From assembly GCA_913063155.1 (NCBI GenBank), contig CAJXYU010000005.1:296556-360555 (forward strand): a DNA stretch of 64,000 nt. Direction: 5' to 3'. The notes beneath the pieces are model-generated. The model ran no database searches and was not told where the DNA came from. It saw nothing but the letters and a program-made list of their open reading frames with translations. Made by a program: the position numbers and the translations under genes. Below are positions 29,127-38,016 of the stretch, piece by piece. Position 1 is the stretch's first letter. Each line of letters opens with the position of its first letter. This DNA is from an uncultured Desulfovibrio sp. (GTDB lineage: Bacteria > Desulfobacterota > Desulfovibrionia > Desulfovibrionales > Desulfovibrionaceae).

Positions 29127-30659
29127 GTGCCCTACCTCATACTCATAGCCGTGCTCGGTGCCTGGTTGGGATTCGCCAACCCGGTCCATCAGTTCCCTTT
29201 TCTTGTCCTGGCCTTTCCCCTTGGGCTCTCCTGGATAGCGTTCCGCGCCTATTCCTGGCAACGGGCCTTTAAAGCCGGCTGGCTGGCCGGAACGCTGGCC
29301 TGCACCGGCTGCCTTTACTGGATGGTGGTGCCAGTGGCCATCTACGGCAAGCTGCCGTGGCATCTGGCCCTGCCCTGCCCATTACTGGCCGGGGCCGCCC
29401 TCGGGCTGTACTATGCTCTGTTCTGTGTGGGCATGTTTCACGCAGGGAGACGTATTGATGGACTTTTCCTGTGTGTTTTCGCCGGCCTGCTCTGGACCTG
29501 CATGGAACAACTCATGGGCATCCTGTTTACGGGATTCCCGTGGATGAACCTTTCCTCCGCCTTTGCGCCGTGGCCCTATTTTACCCAGCTGGCTTCGGTG
29601 GTGGGGGCATACGCCCTGTCCGGAATTTTCACGATGCTGGCGGTGGCCATCCTGCTATACAGTACCATCCAGGGGGCCGCAGTTCTGGCCATCGGCTTGC
29701 TGATTGTCATCTGCGGATTCGGTTCCTACCGGGTATCTACCTACAAACCCCATGGCAAAGTGTTCACTCTGGGGCTTATTCAAGGCAATGTGGATCAGAG
29801 TCTGAAATGGGACCCCAAATATCAGACCAGCACGGTCTCTTCCTACTTGGAATTGAGTCGGGACTGCATTCTTGATTCAAGGCCTGATCTCGTGGTCTGG
29901 CCTGAAACGGCCATGCCGTTCTACTTTCAGGATGAAACGGTTTACGGCAGAGGCGTGCGCACATTCGCCAGCAAGTCAGGCACCGCTATTCTCACCGGAG
30001 CGCCCGCCTACAAAGTTACGGATCCGGCAAGACGCGAATATGTGCTCTACAACCGAGCCTTTCTGGTGGGGCCGGACGGCATGGATGCGGGCAAGTACGA
30101 CAAGGAGCATCTGGTGCCCTTTGGCGAATACATGCCTCTTGAAAAATACATGCCGTTCGAAAAACTCGTGCAGGCCGCCGGCAATTTTGTCCCCGGAGCC
30201 GACAATGCTCCGATCTCGGTTAATGATGTTCCTTTCGGGGTATTGGTCTGCTATGAGGCTATTTTTCCGGAATTGGCCCAGAAGCAGGTTGCCAACGGTG
30301 CACAATTACTTGTAAACATCAGCAACGATGCTTGGTTCGGCAGGACTTCCGCGCCAAGGCAGCATCTGGCGCTCACTACCATGCGCGCCATTGAGCAAGG
30401 ACGTTGGGTCGCCCGGTGTACCAATACCGGGATCACTACGTTCATCGACCCCTTGGGACGCCTTGAGGCAACGACGCCCCAGTTCAAGCCTTCCTTTTTG
30501 AACGGCAAGGTTCGGGCGAACAGCAGGATGACTGTTTTTCATCGCTTTCAGCCGTGGCTCGGCCCGGCGGTTTCGTTGCTGACCGTGTTCTCTTTCGCGT
30601 GGATTATCATTTTACGCCGTAAAAAAACGAATAATCTGGATTCAATCCGTAAACCATAG
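29127..30659 (+). CDS. lnt: Apolipoprotein N-acyltransferase
   Basis: Integral membrane enzyme of 510 residues that adds the third acyl chain to lipoproteins. About seven N-terminal hydrophobic helices precede a nitrilase domain with the catalytic triad: Glu in WPETAMPF, Lys in YDKEHLVPFGEY and Cys in GVLVCYEAIFPE. One helix follows at the C-terminus. GTG start 7 nt after corC with no clear ribosome site, consistent with coupling to corC. Confidence 0.94.
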   Translation: MPYLILIAVLGAWLGFANPVHQFPFLVLAFPLGLSWIAFRAYSWQRAFKAGWLAGTLACTGCLYWMVVPVAIYGKLPWHLALPCPLLAGAALGLYYALFCVGMFHAGRRIDGLFLCVFAGLLWTCMEQLMGILFTGFPWMNLSSAFAPWPYFTQLASVVGAYALSGIFTMLAVAILLYSTIQGAAVLAIGLLIVICGFGSYRVSTYKPHGKVFTLGLIQGNVDQSLKWDPKYQTSTVSSYLELSRDCILDSRPDLVVWPETAMPFYFQDETVYGRGVRTFASKSGTAILTGAPAYKVTDPARREYVLYNRAFLVGPDGMDAGKYDKEHLVPFGEYMPLEKYMPFEKLVQAAGNFVPGADNAPISVNDVPFGVLVCYEAIFPELAQKQVANGAQLLVNISNDAWFGRTSAPRQHLALTTMRAIEQGRWVARCTNTGITTFIDPLGRLEATTPQFKPSFLNGKVRANSRMTVFHRFQPWLGPAVSLLTVFSFAWIIILRRKKTNNLDSIRKP

Positions 30660-30670
30660 TTAGTTAGAAA

Positions 30671-31790
30671 ATGCTTGAATATCCCGAATTGAAGTCCCGT
30701 TCCACAGAACTCCTTGAACAGTTCGAGACACTTTGGGGGCGTCTTTGACTATAAAGACATTTCCGATCGCCTCAAAGAAATCGAGCATGAGCTTTCCCGC
30801 CCCGGCGCATGGGACAAACCCGATGCACTGACCCCTTTGCTGAGGGAGAAAAGCCAGGTCGAAGACAAGTTGGCCATGTACGATGAGTTGGTCGGAGCCA
30901 AGGATGATCTGGACGACTGGCTGCAGCTCTCGGAAGAGGATCGTGGCGAGGAGACGCTGACCGCGCTGGACGACCAGCTGCAGGTCTTCGAAGAACGGCT
31001 CAACACCACTGAAATGGCCACCCTGTTCAAGGACGCCAAAGACAAGAGTCCGGCTATTCTCGAAATCCATCCAGGCGCGGGTGGGGTTGAATCCCAGGAT
31101 TGGGCAGAAATGCTGCTGCGCATGTACCGGCGCTGGGCCGAGCGCAAGGCCTTCACCATCAAGGTGCTTGATCTGCAACCAGGAGATGAAGCTGGCGTCA
31201 AAAGCGTCACGCTGCAGGTGGATGGATTCTACGCCTACGGGCAACTCCGAGGTGAGGCGGGCGTGCACCGTCTGATCCGCATTTCCCCCTTTGATGCCTC
31301 GGGCCGCAGGCACACTTCTTTTGCCTCTGTGGACGTTTACCCCGACATTACGGAAGAAATAGAAATCGACATCCGCGATGAGGATCTCCGTATAGATGTG
31401 TTTCGTTCCAGCGGGCCGGGCGGCCAACATGTGAACAAGACCAATTCGGCCGTCCGCATCACTCATCAACCCTCGGGGATCGTGGTGCAGTGTCAGAACG
31501 AAAAATCACAGATCAGAAACAAGCAGTCGGCCATGACGGTGCTCAAGGCCAGGCTTTATGAGCTGGAACAGCAGAAGCTGGATGCAGACCGCAAGCAGGA
31601 TTACGCCTCCAAGGAGGCCATCGCCTGGGGAAGCCAGATACGGACATACACGTTGCAGCCGTACCGGCTTGTCAAGGACCACAGGTCCAACACCGAGATC
31701 AGCAATGTCGACGACGTCCTGGACGGCAATCTCGACGAGCTGATCCGCAACACCCTCTTGCACGCCCATGCCGAAAACAGACATTCGTGA
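30671..31790 (+). CDS. prfB: Peptide chain release factor 2 (programmed +1 frameshift)
   Basis: RF2 recognises UGA and UAA. The gene is read as 30671-30745 joined to 30747-31790, giving 372 residues. The first 25 codons (MLEYPELKSRSTELLEQFET...) end in CTT, then in-frame TGA as codon 26; a +1 shift onto GAC continues DYKDISDRLKE. The downstream frame has the peptidyl-release motif GPGGQHVNKTNSAVRITH. Low RF2 would favour the shift, an autoregulatory loop. The 3' end overlaps the GGDEF gene by 23 nt. Confidence 0.96.
30735..30748 (+). promoter_or_regulatory. RF2 frameshift site
   Basis: GGGGG (30735-30739), 3 nt, CTT (30743-30745), TGA (30746-30748), C. The Shine-Dalgarno-like element, its 3-nt spacing to the CTT slip codon and TGA-C context match the known prfB recoding signal. 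Confidence 0.93.
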
Positions 31791-32622
31791 ACAGATCCCG
31801 GAGCATGAAGTCCTTATGGAACTCAATTCCCTGCAGAAAGAACTCTGCACGCGGGCCAATGAACATTGCGTCAAGCTGGACCCGGAACCCGCCCTATGCC
31901 TTTTCCGCCTCTTTCCCGGCATTACGGTTGAAGAATGGGAGGATTTCTCGCGGCGGCATGATTTGAAGCAGTGGCTCACTCTACCCATAGACGGCGACAC
32001 CTATCCGCATCTCAAACAGGTGCAGGAAACCATGGAAAGGCTTTCCTATCAGACCGATCACGATCCCCTCACCGGCTTGGCCAATCGCCGTGCGTTCAAT
32101 CGGATTCTGGACATTGAGATCGAACGCGCCAGACGCTCGGGAACCTCTGTGAGTCTGGCCATCATCGACCTGGATGACTTCAAGAAAGTCAACGACACCT
32201 ACGGGCACACCAAAGGCGACGAGGTGTTGGTGGCCTTTTCCAGAAAAGTGTTCCAGACCACCCGGCGCTACGATCTTGCCGCCCGTCTTGGCGGCGAGGA
32301 GTTCGCTCTCATTCTTTCGGGGACCGGACTGGTCAAGGCCAAGCGCGTTCTGAGCCGATTGTTGGAGGAATTTCGCGCCAAGACGTTCGAAGCGCCGGAC
32401 GGCGGAATCTTCAAGGTAACGTGTTCAGCGGGCCTGACCTGCTACAAAGGCACTGTGGATATGGATGTCAAACAGTTGCTGGACCTTGCCGACGAGGCCC
32501 TTTATGGGGCCAAGGAAAATGGAAAGGATCAGGTCATGGTTTCCAAGATTCCCGATATCGACCTTGTCCCTCAGGAAACTCTGGTACAGGCCAACGAAAA
32601 GCAATTTCTTTTTGGTAAATAG
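31768..32622 (+). CDS. Diguanylate cyclase (GGDEF domain)
   Basis: Soluble 284-residue protein that makes the second messenger cyclic di-GMP. The N-terminal 95 residues are helical with no recognised sensor domain. The GGDEF domain spans about 100-255, with DPLTGLANRRAFN, IDLDDFKKVND and the active-site GGEEF. An RxxD inhibitory site (RRYD) stands five residues before it, so product inhibition is expected. No membrane segment. It overlaps the prfB end by 23 nt and precedes a MinD-like ATPase, so c-di-GMP synthesis is tied to a housekeeping transcript. Confidence 0.93.
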   Translation: MPKTDIREQIPEHEVLMELNSLQKELCTRANEHCVKLDPEPALCLFRLFPGITVEEWEDFSRRHDLKQWLTLPIDGDTYPHLKQVQETMERLSYQTDHDPLTGLANRRAFNRILDIEIERARRSGTSVSLAIIDLDDFKKVNDTYGHTKGDEVLVAFSRKVFQTTRRYDLAARLGGEEFALILSGTGLVKAKRVLSRLLEEFRAKTFEAPDGGIFKVTCSAGLTCYKGTVDMDVKQLLDLADEALYGAKENGKDQVMVSKIPDIDLVPQETLVQANEKQFLFGK

Positions 32623-32633
32623 GGGAGCGGAAA

Positions 32634-33449
32634 ATGATGACCAACGCGAACAACACACTGAGCCTTTCCATTTTGAGCGGCAAGGGTGGGGTCGGCAAAA
32701 CCAACATTGTCCTCAACCTCGGCTATGCCCTGTACAATGCGCGCAAGACCGCCATGCTTATGGATTGCGACCTCGGTCTTGCCAATCTGGACGTACTGCT
32801 CGGCCTTTCCCCGGAAAAGAACCTGCAGGACCTGCTCCGCTCCGACGCTTCCGTGGATGACGTTCTCGTCCCCATCGAAGACGACGGTCTCGACATCCTT
32901 CCTGCCACCAGCGGTGTCCCCGAACTGGTGGAGATGGACGAGGACATGCAGGAAATTCTGTTCAAAAAGCTGGTTTCCCTGGCGGGCGACTATGATTTCC
33001 TGCTTCTGGACCTGGGAGCGGGGATCAGCAAGACGGTCATGGCCTTTGCCAGCATCACCCAACTGAGGGTCATGGTGGTCACGCCCGAGCCCACCTCGCT
33101 GACCGACAGTTACGCGGTTATCAAGGTGCTGGTCACTCAACACGACGTAAAGGACTTTCTTGTGGTCGTGAACCAGGCAATGTCGGCCGCCGAGGCCAAG
33201 GCTACCTTCGACCGTCTGAACGCCGCCTGCAGGAATTTTCTTGGAATCGATCTGGTCAGTTTGGGGTACGTGCGTCAGGACAACAATCTCATAGAGTCTG
33301 TCAGAAGACAGCGCCCACTGATGACTTTTGCTCCCAACTCTCCTGCATCACAAGACATTGCGTCCATTGCCAAGAAGCTTATGCGTTATCGAGAAGACAA
33401 CCGCTCGCGCATTGGCGGACGGGCGATTTTGAAAGATTTTCCTGAATAA
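32634..33449 (+). CDS. MinD/ParA family ATPase (FlhG-like)
   Basis: Deviant Walker A KGGVGKT near residue 18, then DCDLGLANLDVLLGL and DFLLLDLGAG. These place it in the MinD/FlhG branch of ParA ATPases; 271 residues. FlhG-type proteins control flagellar number and placement and often sit near c-di-GMP genes. No MinD amphipathic tail is evident at the C-terminus. The GGGGAG site serves either of two adjacent ATGs (32634 or 32637). The exact role (flagellar, chemotaxis or other positioning) cannot be fixed here. Confidence 0.85.
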   Translation: MMTNANNTLSLSILSGKGGVGKTNIVLNLGYALYNARKTAMLMDCDLGLANLDVLLGLSPEKNLQDLLRSDASVDDVLVPIEDDGLDILPATSGVPELVEMDEDMQEILFKKLVSLAGDYDFLLLDLGAGISKTVMAFASITQLRVMVVTPEPTSLTDSYAVIKVLVTQHDVKDFLVVVNQAMSAAEAKATFDRLNAACRNFLGIDLVSLGYVRQDNNLIESVRRQRPLMTFAPNSPASQDIASIAKKLMRYREDNRSRIGGRAILKDFPE

Positions 33450-33461
33450 AAGGAAATGGAC

Positions 33462-33491
33462 TTGACGAAAAGAGTTTTCTTTCGGCATAGT
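33462..33491 (+). promoter_or_regulatory. Probable sigma-70 promoter of the HU/IHF-selenoprotein-dapA unit
   Basis: TTGACG (33462-33467), 18-nt spacer, CATAGT (33486-33491). About 90 nt before the ATG at 33581. Confidence 0.55.
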
Positions 33492-33580
33492 TAGTAAAGA
33501 ATTATAGAGATGAGACTTCGTTTGTGTATCTCAGCCCAGTTCAGACTGGCGTTTTACATTCAACCTTATTGGGGGAAGCC

Positions 33581-33856
33581 ATGAACAAGAGCGAATTGAT
33601 CAAAGCTCTGGCGGAGAAGAAGAAACTGCATGTGGACGAGTCCACCAAGATCGTCGGCGCTTTTGTCGACTCCGTCAAGGAAGCCCTGCTTCGTGGCGAT
33701 CGTGTTGAGATCCGCGGTTTCGGCAGCTTCAAGATCAAGGACTACGAAGGCTACACCGGCCGCAATCCAAAAACCGGTGATGTGGTACAGGTGAAATCGA
33801 AAAAATTGCCTTTCTTCCGTCCCGGTAAAGAATTGAAAGAGTTTATCAACGATTAG
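33581..33856 (+). CDS. HU/IHF family DNA-binding protein
   Basis: A 91-residue DNA-bending protein beginning MNKSELIKALAEKKKL, with the arm TGRNPKTGDVVQVKSKKLPFFRPGKEL. It is closer to the IHF-like/HU-beta branch of delta-proteobacteria than to the HU at 20473. The ATG at 33581 has GGGGGAAG; the frame opens 19 codons earlier without support. One base separates its stop from the next gene, so the selenoprotein gene depends on its translation. Confidence 0.95.
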   Translation: MNKSELIKALAEKKKLHVDESTKIVGAFVDSVKEALLRGDRVEIRGFGSFKIKDYEGYTGRNPKTGDVVQVKSKKLPFFRPGKELKEFIND

Positions 33857-33857
33857 A

Positions 33858-34736
33858 ATGCCCCGTATTCTCTTTTTACTGGCTCTTGCCGCTGCTTTGG
33901 TGTTTCCGGCAGCGGCAAGAGCTGAATCTGTGTTGAATCTTCTCTATACGTCCAATACTTACGGCACCGTCAGACCTTGCCCCTCCTGAGGTAATAAGAC
34001 TATTGGAGGTTTGGCCCGGCGGGCCACCTATTTTATGGACGTGTACAGGTCCGATTCTCCCACTCTGAAAGTGGCCGGCGGCTTTGAGTTCACTCATCGT
34101 GCTGGGCCTGTTTCCGGACGCCCCTTGCTTGAAGCAATGACCAAAGCCTATTCCTTCATGCAATATGATGTGGCGCTGCTGACCGAAAGGGAGAGCCAGG
34201 CTCTGCATCAGGCGGGAGTCACGCCTCCGGCCCCATGGAAAACCCATTCGGAGAGCGCCTTCAGGGAAATGGTGCTGCCTCACGGTAAACGTGTCGGCTT
34301 CATAGTCTTCCCTCCCCTGCCGGAGGGGGCCGAGTTGCCTGACGACGCCCTTCTGGAAACCATCGGCAAGGAAGTCAGAAAAGCTGTTGCCGGGGTTGAC
34401 CTTTTGATCGGCCTGAGCGATTGGGGGATCATTGCGGAAAGAGAATACTTGTCTCGGCGTCCGAAAAATGCGCCGGATATTCTTTTGGGCAGCGGTAGAG
34501 GGACCGGTATACGAGGGCAAATCATGAATGAGGGACGGATCTTCTATGCTCGCTCCTACGATAAGGGTAAGGCCATCAATAGGATTGAAATATTGCGCTG
34601 GCCCCGCCGCCATGGGGAATTTATGTGGATTTCCGGGGAAAACATTGCCTTATCCCTCATATCCCTCGACAATCACTATTATGATAACTTGAAAATTAAC
34701 GAGATATTTAGCAAAGTCGACCTCAGCAACAATTAG
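33858..34736 (+). CDS. UshA-like selenoprotein with in-frame UGA
   Basis: Read through one in-frame TGA (33987-33989), the gene gives 292 residues. It has a signal peptide (1-22, ending AARA-E), then a 5'-nucleotidase/UshA-like opening (LLYTSNTYGTV), the motif CPSU with UGA as residue 44, and GNKTIGGLARRATYF, which continues the family alignment without a break. Selenocysteine in a CxxU redox motif is the best reading. The metal ligands of true UshA are lost: the usual TNDxHG is TSNTYG and the LDAGD position is KVAGG. It is therefore probably a periplasmic redox protein, not a phosphatase. An RNA hairpin just downstream fits a bacterial SECIS. It is co-transcribed with the HU/IHF gene and dapA. 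The alternative is a simple nonsense mutation. Confidence 0.82.
33987..34029 (+). promoter_or_regulatory. UGA codon with SECIS-like hairpin
   Basis: The TGA is followed 17 nt later by a hairpin: AGGT (34007-34010), two bulged T, GGCCC, loop GGC (34018-34020), GGGCC, ACCT (34026-34029). A bulged U below a short upper stem with a G-containing apical loop about 30 nt after the UGA is what bacterial SelB-binding SECIS elements look like. Confidence 0.7.
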
Positions 34737-34748
34737 GAGGAGTGCATA

Positions 34749-35627
34749 ATGTTTAGCGGAGCCTTAACCGCGCTTTCGACCCCCTTCAAGAATGGTGCAG
34801 TCGATGAAGCGAATTACAGAGATTTCATAGAATGGCAGATTGAGAACGGCATTGACGGTCTTGTGCCCTGCGGCACCACAGGTGAAGCCGCTACTCTTTC
34901 CCACGCGGAACAGGGCGAGGTCATTCGCATCTGCGTGGAACAGGCCAAGGGTCGCGTTCCGGTTATTGCCGGCGCCGGTTCCAACAGCACCAAGGAAGCC
35001 ATAGAGCTGACCAAGATGGCTAAAAACGCCGGGGCGGATGCAGCACTCCTGATAACGCCTTACTACAATAAACCGACTCCGGCCGGCCTTGTGGCGCATT
35101 TCAAAGCTGTCGCCGCCGAAGTCTCCATGCCTTTCGTTATCTACAACGTACCGGGACGCACGGGCCTGAATTTGTTGCCCCCTACCCTGAAACAGATCAA
35201 GGATGCCGTGCCCGAGGTGGTGGGCATCAAGGAGGCAACCGGCAATCTCAAGCAATGCGCCGAGGTCATCGAGGAGTGCGGTAAGGATTTCGACATGTTG
35301 TCCGGCGACGACTTTACCGTGCTGCCTTTGCTTTCTGTTGGAGGACGCGGCGTCATTTCCGTCACTTCCAACATCATGCCCGCAGAAATGTCCGGCATGT
35401 GCAAGGCGTTTGCGGAACGGGACATGGGCACCGCATTGGACCTGAGCCTGAAGATGGCTCCGGTCAACCGTGCCATGTTTATCGAGACAAACCCCATGCC
35501 GGTGAAGACCAGCCTGTACAAAATGGGCATTTTCAAGGAGCTGGAGTTCAGGCTGCCCATGCTGCCCGTAACTCCGGAAACTGACGTCAAGCTTGACGCG
35601 GTGCTCAGAACCGCTGGTTTGATTTAA
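34749..35627 (+). CDS. dapA: 4-hydroxy-tetrahydrodipicolinate synthase
   Basis: First committed enzyme of lysine/diaminopimelate synthesis, condensing pyruvate with aspartate semialdehyde. 292 residues. Motifs: PCGTTGEAATLSHAE, catalytic Tyr in YNVPGRTG and the Schiff-base Lys in GIKEATGN. AGGAGGAG precedes the ATG. Last gene of the HU/IHF-selenoprotein unit; a strong terminator follows. Confidence 0.97.
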   Translation: MFSGALTALSTPFKNGAVDEANYRDFIEWQIENGIDGLVPCGTTGEAATLSHAEQGEVIRICVEQAKGRVPVIAGAGSNSTKEAIELTKMAKNAGADAALLITPYYNKPTPAGLVAHFKAVAAEVSMPFVIYNVPGRTGLNLLPPTLKQIKDAVPEVVGIKEATGNLKQCAEVIEECGKDFDMLSGDDFTVLPLLSVGGRGVISVTSNIMPAEMSGMCKAFAERDMGTALDLSLKMAPVNRAMFIETNPMPVKTSLYKMGIFKELEFRLPMLPVTPETDVKLDAVLRTAGLI

Positions 35628-35644
35628 GCGCGACACACAAAAAA

Positions 35645-35678
35645 AGCCCCCAAGCCAGACGGCTTGGGGGCTTTTTTT
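35645..35678. terminator. Bidirectional terminator between dapA and the Fe-S gene
   Basis: Perfect 12-bp stem AGCCCCCAAGCC / GGCTTGGGGGCT, loop AGAC, seven T on the + strand and an A-run on the left side, so it can serve both convergent genes. Confidence 0.93.
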
Positions 35679-35692
35679 GCGGGCGGGGCCTC

Positions 35693-36814
35693 CTATTCTT
35701 CAAGCCGTTTTTTGAATTTCCTTTTCAGCAGAAGGCGTTGCATATAGGTGAAAGGCGGACGCGTCGTCTTGAATGTTCCTGTCCGTACTGCTTTTGGGAA
35801 AAAGACAATGTCCAGCAGATGGATTGCATTGTTGTGTTTCGAGAGGAAACCGGCACACCCGGCACAGTAGGTCAGTATGGTGTTGCCTTTGCCTTGTTCC
35901 GTGCTCTTCCGTGCCCAATTCATGGCGAATTCCGGTTTGACGAAAGGCACTGATCCCCCCTCACCGCAACAGAAGGTTTGTTTTTCCCGGTTGCGGCGTT
36001 CCTTAATCCGCACTCCCATATGACCGGCGATTGTGCGAACGGAATCGTGAATGGCGGGTTCCTCGCGTAGCGGGCATGGGTCGTGAATGGTTACGTTCAT
36101 GTCCAATGGAGTTGAAGAAGATCCTACCACCCCAAGTGTCCGGATGAGTTCATACGCGGTAACGACCTCAAGTCCCCGCCCATAAATCCTGAAGACCTTG
36201 TGACAGTTTGGACAAGCGACAACGACCCGCCGAACTCCTTTTCCTTTCAGATGATCAACGATTTCACCGAATTTCTGTTTGAAATAACCCTGACGTCCCA
36301 GGTCGTGGGAAGGCTTGTGACAACAATCCAGAACAACACCGAGGTTTTCGATGTACTGTGAGAGGTACTGGAAGAAGGCCCACGTTGTTTTGGGGCGTGT
36401 TCCGGGCAATGTGCACCCTGGGAAAAAGACCGTGTCACATTGATCGGGGATGCCGTGGAAAGAAAACAGCCTGGAATGGCCGCGCTTTTCATAGCCGAGG
36501 ATGGCCCTATAGGGATTGAGTGAGACTTCTCCTGTCTCGATACCCTGCCTGCGAGTTGCAAGGAACATGTTCGCCAAGGACAGGTGGGCCGGACATACCG
36601 AGTCGCATAGGCCGCACAGACTGCATTCAAAGGCCATGCGTTTACTTATCTGTCCGGAGAGCAAATCCCTGGCGATCTGGCCCGGGACGCCGTATTGTTT
36701 AAGGAAGGAGCAATGTCTGGCGCAGGCGCCGCAATCTGTACAATTTGCCGCGTTCATGAACAGGATGGTCCGGAGTGAGTCGTTTTTTCCGGAGAAAGTG
36801 TGTCGATGTTTCAT
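35693..36814 (-). CDS. (Fe-S)-binding heterodisulfide reductase-like protein
   Basis: A 373-residue soluble protein. Two 4Fe-4S ferredoxin motifs lie at the N-terminus (CTDCGACARHC and CSLCGLCDSVCP). They are followed by two CCG-type cysteine-rich domains (FFPGCTLP...CCHKPSHDLG and FCCGEGGS...CAGC), as in HdrB/GlpC/LutA proteins. It likely passes electrons or handles disulfides in the cytoplasm; partner unknown. It is a single gene, convergent with dapA. GAGAG lies 7 nt before the ATG. Confidence 0.85.
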   Translation of the reverse strand: MKHRHTFSGKNDSLRTILFMNAANCTDCGACARHCSFLKQYGVPGQIARDLLSGQISKRMAFECSLCGLCDSVCPAHLSLANMFLATRRQGIETGEVSLNPYRAILGYEKRGHSRLFSFHGIPDQCDTVFFPGCTLPGTRPKTTWAFFQYLSQYIENLGVVLDCCHKPSHDLGRQGYFKQKFGEIVDHLKGKGVRRVVVACPNCHKVFRIYGRGLEVVTAYELIRTLGVVGSSSTPLDMNVTIHDPCPLREEPAIHDSVRTIAGHMGVRIKERRNREKQTFCCGEGGSVPFVKPEFAMNWARKSTEQGKGNTILTYCAGCAGFLSKHNNAIHLLDIVFFPKAVRTGTFKTTRPPFTYMQRLLLKRKFKKRLEE

Positions 36815-36946
36815 GCGCAGGCTCTCTTGTGGTTCGGACAGGAATAGGATCGTGCCGGAGTAAATTGTATCGGGATGGTTGCGACGGTCAAGTTAACAGT
36901 TCAATTGGATTTGTAATAAAACCTCGAATCTTCCGGCAGCGGACAA

Positions 36947-36980
36947 AAAAGAAAGGCCCGGCAGTACACTGCCGGGCCTT
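36947..36980 (-). terminator. Rho-independent terminator after ppaC
   Basis: Perfect 12-bp stem AAGGCCCGGCAG / CTGCCGGGCCTT with a 4-nt loop, followed on the minus strand by TCTTTTTT. Confidence 0.9.
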
Positions 36981-37009
36981 GTGATGACTGACTGTCAGAT
37001 CGATTCGAA

Positions 37010-37930
37010 CTAACCTTCAAAGGCCTTGATGAAGTTCGGGGCAACCTGCTTTTTGCGGCTCATGACGCCATCCAACCAAATGGACTTGCCGGCAGGAGCC
37101 TTGCCGAAGGCCTTTTCAACGACGGAAGCGTCGTCAGAGGCGATAAGCATTTCAGAGCCTTCCTTCATGATGTCTGTCAACAGCAGGAAGACGGAATGAC
37201 GACCGTCGGCCTTGACCTTTTCGATTTCAGCCTGGAGAGCGTCCTTGTGAGCGTCCAGCATGGACAGGTCGACAACTTCCAGCTGGCCGATGCCGACCTT
37301 GTTGCCGGACATGTCGAAGTCCTTGTAGTCGCGGAAAACCAATTCGTTGGCGGAAGCTCCATCGACAGCGGACTTGACCTTGAACATTTCCATGCCCAGA
37401 GCCATGACGTCTGCAACGCCGGCGATTTTTGCCAGTGCTTCGACGGCTTCCTTGTCCTGCGGGGTGCAGGTGGGGGACTTGTACATGACGGTATCGCTCA
37501 GAATTGCACAGAGCAGGATGCCTGCAATGTTCTGAGGAACTTCGATGCCGAAGAAGTCGTACATGGCCTTGATGACGGTGCCGGTACAGCCCACGGGCCA
37601 CACCCACATTTCCAGCGGATTCGGAGTGGTGACGTCACCCAGTTTGTGGTGGTCGACGACGCCCAGAATTTCGCCTTTTTCCAGGTTGTCCAAGGATTGG
37701 GAAAGGTCGGTGTGGTCGACCAGAACGATCTGCTGGTCGGTAGCGTCGGTTACGATTTCAGGAGCGGAGAAACCGAATTTTTTCAAGACAAAAGCAGTCT
37801 CAGGTGCGATTTCGCCCTGAGCGATAGCCTTGGCTTCCATACCACGTTTGGTCCAAAGGTCTGCAACCGCAATGGCGGAAGCAATGGTGTCGGTATCCGG
37901 GTTTTTGTGTCCTACTACTACGATAGCCAT
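37010..37930 (-). CDS. ppaC: Manganese-dependent inorganic pyrophosphatase
   Basis: Family II (DHH) pyrophosphatase of 306 residues. It starts MAIVVVGHKNPDTDTIASA, then VDHTDLSQS and VVDHHKLGD (the DHH motif) and ends with the substrate-binding SRKKQVAP. It removes pyrophosphate, which matters in sulfate reducers because sulfate activation releases it. The ATG has TTAGGAGGAG. It lies 86 nt downstream of the PTS IIC gene and has its own terminator. Confidence 0.97.
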   Translation of the reverse strand: MAIVVVGHKNPDTDTIASAIAVADLWTKRGMEAKAIAQGEIAPETAFVLKKFGFSAPEIVTDATDQQIVLVDHTDLSQSLDNLEKGEILGVVDHHKLGDVTTPNPLEMWVWPVGCTGTVIKAMYDFFGIEVPQNIAGILLCAILSDTVMYKSPTCTPQDKEAVEALAKIAGVADVMALGMEMFKVKSAVDGASANELVFRDYKDFDMSGNKVGIGQLEVVDLSMLDAHKDALQAEIEKVKADGRHSVFLLLTDIMKEGSEMLIASDDASVVEKAFGKAPAGKSIWLDGVMSRKKQVAPNFIKAFEG

Positions 37931-38016
37931 CTTTAACTCCTCCTAAATATTAATGAAATTGCTTGACTACAAAAATATTCAAGTCATTTTCAGAAAGTTC
38001 GGATTATCACAATCTT

